Made by a program: the position numbers and the translations under genes. The notes under the pieces are model-generated. The model searched no databases, was not told the DNA's origin, and worked only from the letters and a program-made list of their open reading frames with translations. From Thermosaccharophagus gerlachensis (GTDB lineage: Bacteria > Armatimonadota > Fervidibacteria > Fervidibacterales > Thermosaccharophagaceae): a stretch of 64,000 nucleotides of DNA. Positions 61,941 through 64,000 of this stretch are shown here, piece after piece. Every line of letters begins with the position of its first letter. Positions within the stretch are counted from its first letter, which is position 1. Location: the NCBI GenBank assembly GCA_041538025.1, contig JBGOEV010000004.1, forward strand, positions 1-64,000, written 5' to 3'.

Positions 61941-63011
61941 ATGGTTAGCAGATCTAACCTATGCTATTACGCAAGCGTGGCAATGCTCATTTTCGTGTTT
62001 CAGTTCGCTTGGGATACCTTTGGTGAGTCAAATGCACCCGTAGAGCATCCTACAAAGGTAAACTTATCGCATAGCTACTCCACTTCATCACGGCAAAGAT
62101 ATAAGTTGATTGTGAGTGCAGACGCAGTTATGGTGCTTGGTATACAACGCGCCCTTTTGCAGTTCAGTGCCAACATTGACATTGAGACAGCACTTAAGAG
62201 CAAGACGCGAAACGGTGAGATGATCATTGAATTTCGTGTGGTTGGTGGTGTAATGCGTCTTTTTGGGGCGGGCTGGAGGCAGACCGAAAGGGTTCCATCA
62301 CAAACTGCCACGATTATGATGACACCTAAAGGACAGATATTAAGCATTTCTGGGCTGACAGATAGCGATGTATTTGAGGCAGCTGCTGGTCTTGATGTTG
62401 TCAGCTTAGCAATAGGCACGGTTTGTGTTGGTTTGCCAAATGAGCCTGTTAGTGTTGGTGATGCGTGGCATGTTGAACATCGCGTAAGTGATAGGCGCCC
62501 GATAGTAGCGCATACAAAGCTCGTCAAGATAAGCTCACCACTACCGCAACAGCTCGTTGCTCACATGGAAACGAGGTATGATATACCGATTGATTGGTTT
62601 CTGCCGAACGAGTTGAAATTGCTTTACAATGTGCGTGCACATCACAAGGGCGTTACAACGGTTGAATTCAATTGCAACGAAGGTTGTGTTGAGTCAGGTG
62701 AGGGAAGTGTTGAAATTGAAATGCAAATGTCAATCCCCATTGCTGAGTTACCTCCTGAGGTTGTTGCTTCAGTGGTGAAGCCACAGAACCCATTAACTCC
62801 TGAACAGCATGCCGAAAGAGGTGAAGCTAACGCCGAAGAGACCACGAATGAGTTGAATGAGGATGCTAATGAACCAGCCGAGGAAGAAGAAAACAAAGAA
62901 GGCAAGGAAGTTGCTGAAGAACAAAAGGAGCACAACATGCAAGCGTTTCCAAACGATGTTCCCTTCAACCTGACTATACGTGCTCAATTTCAATTAACAC
63001 GCCAGTGGTGA
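61941..63011 (+). CDS. Secreted protein of unknown function
   Basis: 356 residues. I do not recognise the family. Residues 1-30 include a signal peptide (YYASVAMLIFVFQFAWDTFG). Residues about 45-270 look beta-rich, with alternating polar and apolar residues (KLIVSADAVMVLG, IIEFRVVGGVMRLF, VSVGDAWHVEHRV). A very acidic, low-complexity stretch of Glu, Asn and Ala follows at about residues 285-335, then a final beta segment (NLTIRAQFQLTRQW). The layout recalls DUF6263-type secreted proteins, but this is only a resemblance. GGGGGTATAGAGG precedes the ATG. It lies between the glycan genes and the leuB-type gene. Confidence 0.65.
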   Translation: MVSRSNLCYYASVAMLIFVFQFAWDTFGESNAPVEHPTKVNLSHSYSTSSRQRYKLIVSADAVMVLGIQRALLQFSANIDIETALKSKTRNGEMIIEFRVVGGVMRLFGAGWRQTERVPSQTATIMMTPKGQILSISGLTDSDVFEAAAGLDVVSLAIGTVCVGLPNEPVSVGDAWHVEHRVSDRRPIVAHTKLVKISSPLPQQLVAHMETRYDIPIDWFLPNELKLLYNVRAHHKGVTTVEFNCNEGCVESGEGSVEIEMQMSIPIAELPPEVVASVVKPQNPLTPEQHAERGEANAEETTNELNEDANEPAEEEENKEGKEVAEEQKEHNMQAFPNDVPFNLTIRAQFQLTRQW

Positions 63012-63021
63012 TGAGCAACGA

Positions 63022-64000
63022 TGAGTAAGGTCTATAAGATAGCGGTCATACCGGGCGATGGTATTGGTCCTGAGGTTGTGCGTGAAGGTTTGAAAGTGCT
63101 TGAAGCAGCAGCTTCATCAACAGGGATGAAATACGAGCTTGTGCACTATGACTTCGGTGGGGAGAGATACCTCCGAACGGGGGAAATATTACCAGATGGT
63201 GTGATTGATGAGTTGCGCACTTTTGATGCGATTTACCTTGGTGCTGTAGGTCACCCAGATGTTCCTCCCGGAGTTCTTGAGAGAGGGTTATTGTTGCGCC
63301 TCCGATTTGAACTTGACCTTTACATCAATTTGCGCCCAGTGAAGCTCTATCCGGGTGTGTGGACACCACTCAAGGATAAAGGACCGCAGGACATTGACTT
63401 TGTAGTGGTGCGCGAGAATACCGAAGACTTGTATGTTGGTGTAGGTGGGTGGTTTAAGAAGGGCACACAGGATGAAGTAGCATTCCAAGTTGCCGTCTAT
63501 ACGAGGCGTGGAACTGAAAGATGCATTAAGTATGCGTTTGAGCTTGCGAGGCAGCGAAACAAGAAAAAGAGGGTGACACTTGTTGATAAGTCAAACGTGC
63601 TCACATATGGACATGAGCTTTGGTTGAGGACTTTCAAAGAGGTAGCGTCAAGCTACCCAGACATAGAAGCTGATCATGCTTATGTTGATGCATGTTGCAT
63701 GTGGATGGTTAAAAACCCTGAAAGGTTTGATGTCATCGTTACGACGAATATGTTTGGGGATATCATAACGGACTTAGGTGCAATCATACAAGGTGGGATG
63801 GGTGTTGCAGCGTCCGGGAATATACATCCTGGAAAAACATCCATGTTTGAGCCAATACATGGCTCAGCCCCAAAGCATGCTGGTAAAAACATAGCCAACC
63901 CAATAGCTGCTATCCTCGCCATGCAGATGCTTGTTGATTTCCTTGGCGAACACGAGACTGCAAGACGAATCGAGGAGGCATGTGCCAAGGCTCTAATGAG
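63022..64000 (+). CDS. leuB: 3-isopropylmalate dehydrogenase-type enzyme, 3' end outside the window
   Basis: Open to the right edge; 326 codons are visible. Beta-decarboxylating dehydrogenases act on isopropylmalate, isocitrate, homoisocitrate or tartrate. IAVIPGDGIGPEVV starts the protein. LRPVKLYPG near residue 110, RENTEDLYVGVGGWFKKGTQDEVA near 133, DKSNVL near 193, MFGDIITDLGA near 248 and EPIHGSAPKHAGK near 277 follow. The RENTED and DEVA pattern fits the LeuB-like subgroup of Actinobacteria and Thermotogae as well as tartrate or isocitrate enzymes. LeuB is the likeliest reading because leuD is in the window; substrate is not proven. The ATG follows the stop of the gene before by 10 bases. 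Confidence 0.78.

Noticed and set aside
1..64000. tRNA, rRNA, tmRNA, CRISPR array or insertion sequence
   Set aside because: I read the spacers for cloverleaf patterns, repeated spacers and inverted ends and saw none. Spacers are mostly under 250 bases.

Overview
The window is a gene-dense bacterial chromosome segment of moderate GC. It has about 53 protein-coding genes, short spacers and no visible tRNA, rRNA, CRISPR array or insertion sequence. Start sites usually carry a clear Shine-Dalgarno (GGAGG/AGGTGA), and GTG and TTG starts are common. AGG/AGA arginine and ATA isoleucine codons are frequent, a bias often seen in thermophiles. The cell looks diderm: it has a type II secretion system with an outer-membrane secretin, and a Wza-like polysaccharide export protein. 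It also carries nadK-recN-steA-mctB, an order otherwise typical of Actinobacteria and Firmicutes. A diderm member of the Terrabacteria such as Armatimonadota would fit both facts, but this is inference and no marker here settles it.

Layout. 1-5553 (minus): a polysaccharide chain-length protein, a giant SLBB export protein and the first codons of a sugar-type oxidoreductase form one operon. 5687-12126: rsmG, two Gfo/Idh/MocA dehydrogenases, a TldE-like protein, then dat-panC-panD. 12149-17547: citrate synthase, a HEAT-repeat protein with its own promoter and structured leader, smpB, and a 708-residue protein in which I recognise a divergent transaldolase barrel. 17792-33593: an ECF sigma factor, zinc-finger anti-sigma and RseB-like protein run directly into eleven type II secretion genes (gspE to gspD); no prepilin peptidase gene lies in the window.

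33722-39798 (plus): rimO, an unknown multi-winged-helix protein that may start at an AUA codon, a xylulokinase-like sugar kinase and a P1 (S58) peptidase. 39818-49736 (minus): rluD, leuD, a PflX-type radical SAM protein, a TPR protein, a hybrid histidine kinase with a stand-alone receiver, a cysteine desulfurase-like enzyme and an MttB-superfamily methyltransferase without pyrrolysine. 49904-64000 (plus): lspA, rplS, lepB, an M48 protease, a HAD phosphatase, a TPR protein, then nadK-recN-steA-mctB followed by a family 2 glycosyltransferase and a short MraY/WecA-like phosphoglycosyl transferase, an unknown secreted protein and a truncated leuB-type dehydrogenase.

The main themes are envelope biogenesis and export (polysaccharide export, type II secretion, signal peptidases I and II, SteA/MctB glycan cluster), translation support (rsmG, smpB, rimO, rluD, rplS) and core metabolism (pantothenate, leucine, citrate synthase). 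The best candidates for new biology are the transaldolase-like giant, the secretin with six ring-building repeats, the sigma/anti-sigma/secretion supercluster, the possible AUA-initiated winged-helix protein, and the SteA/MctB/glycosyltransferase/PNPT neighbourhood.
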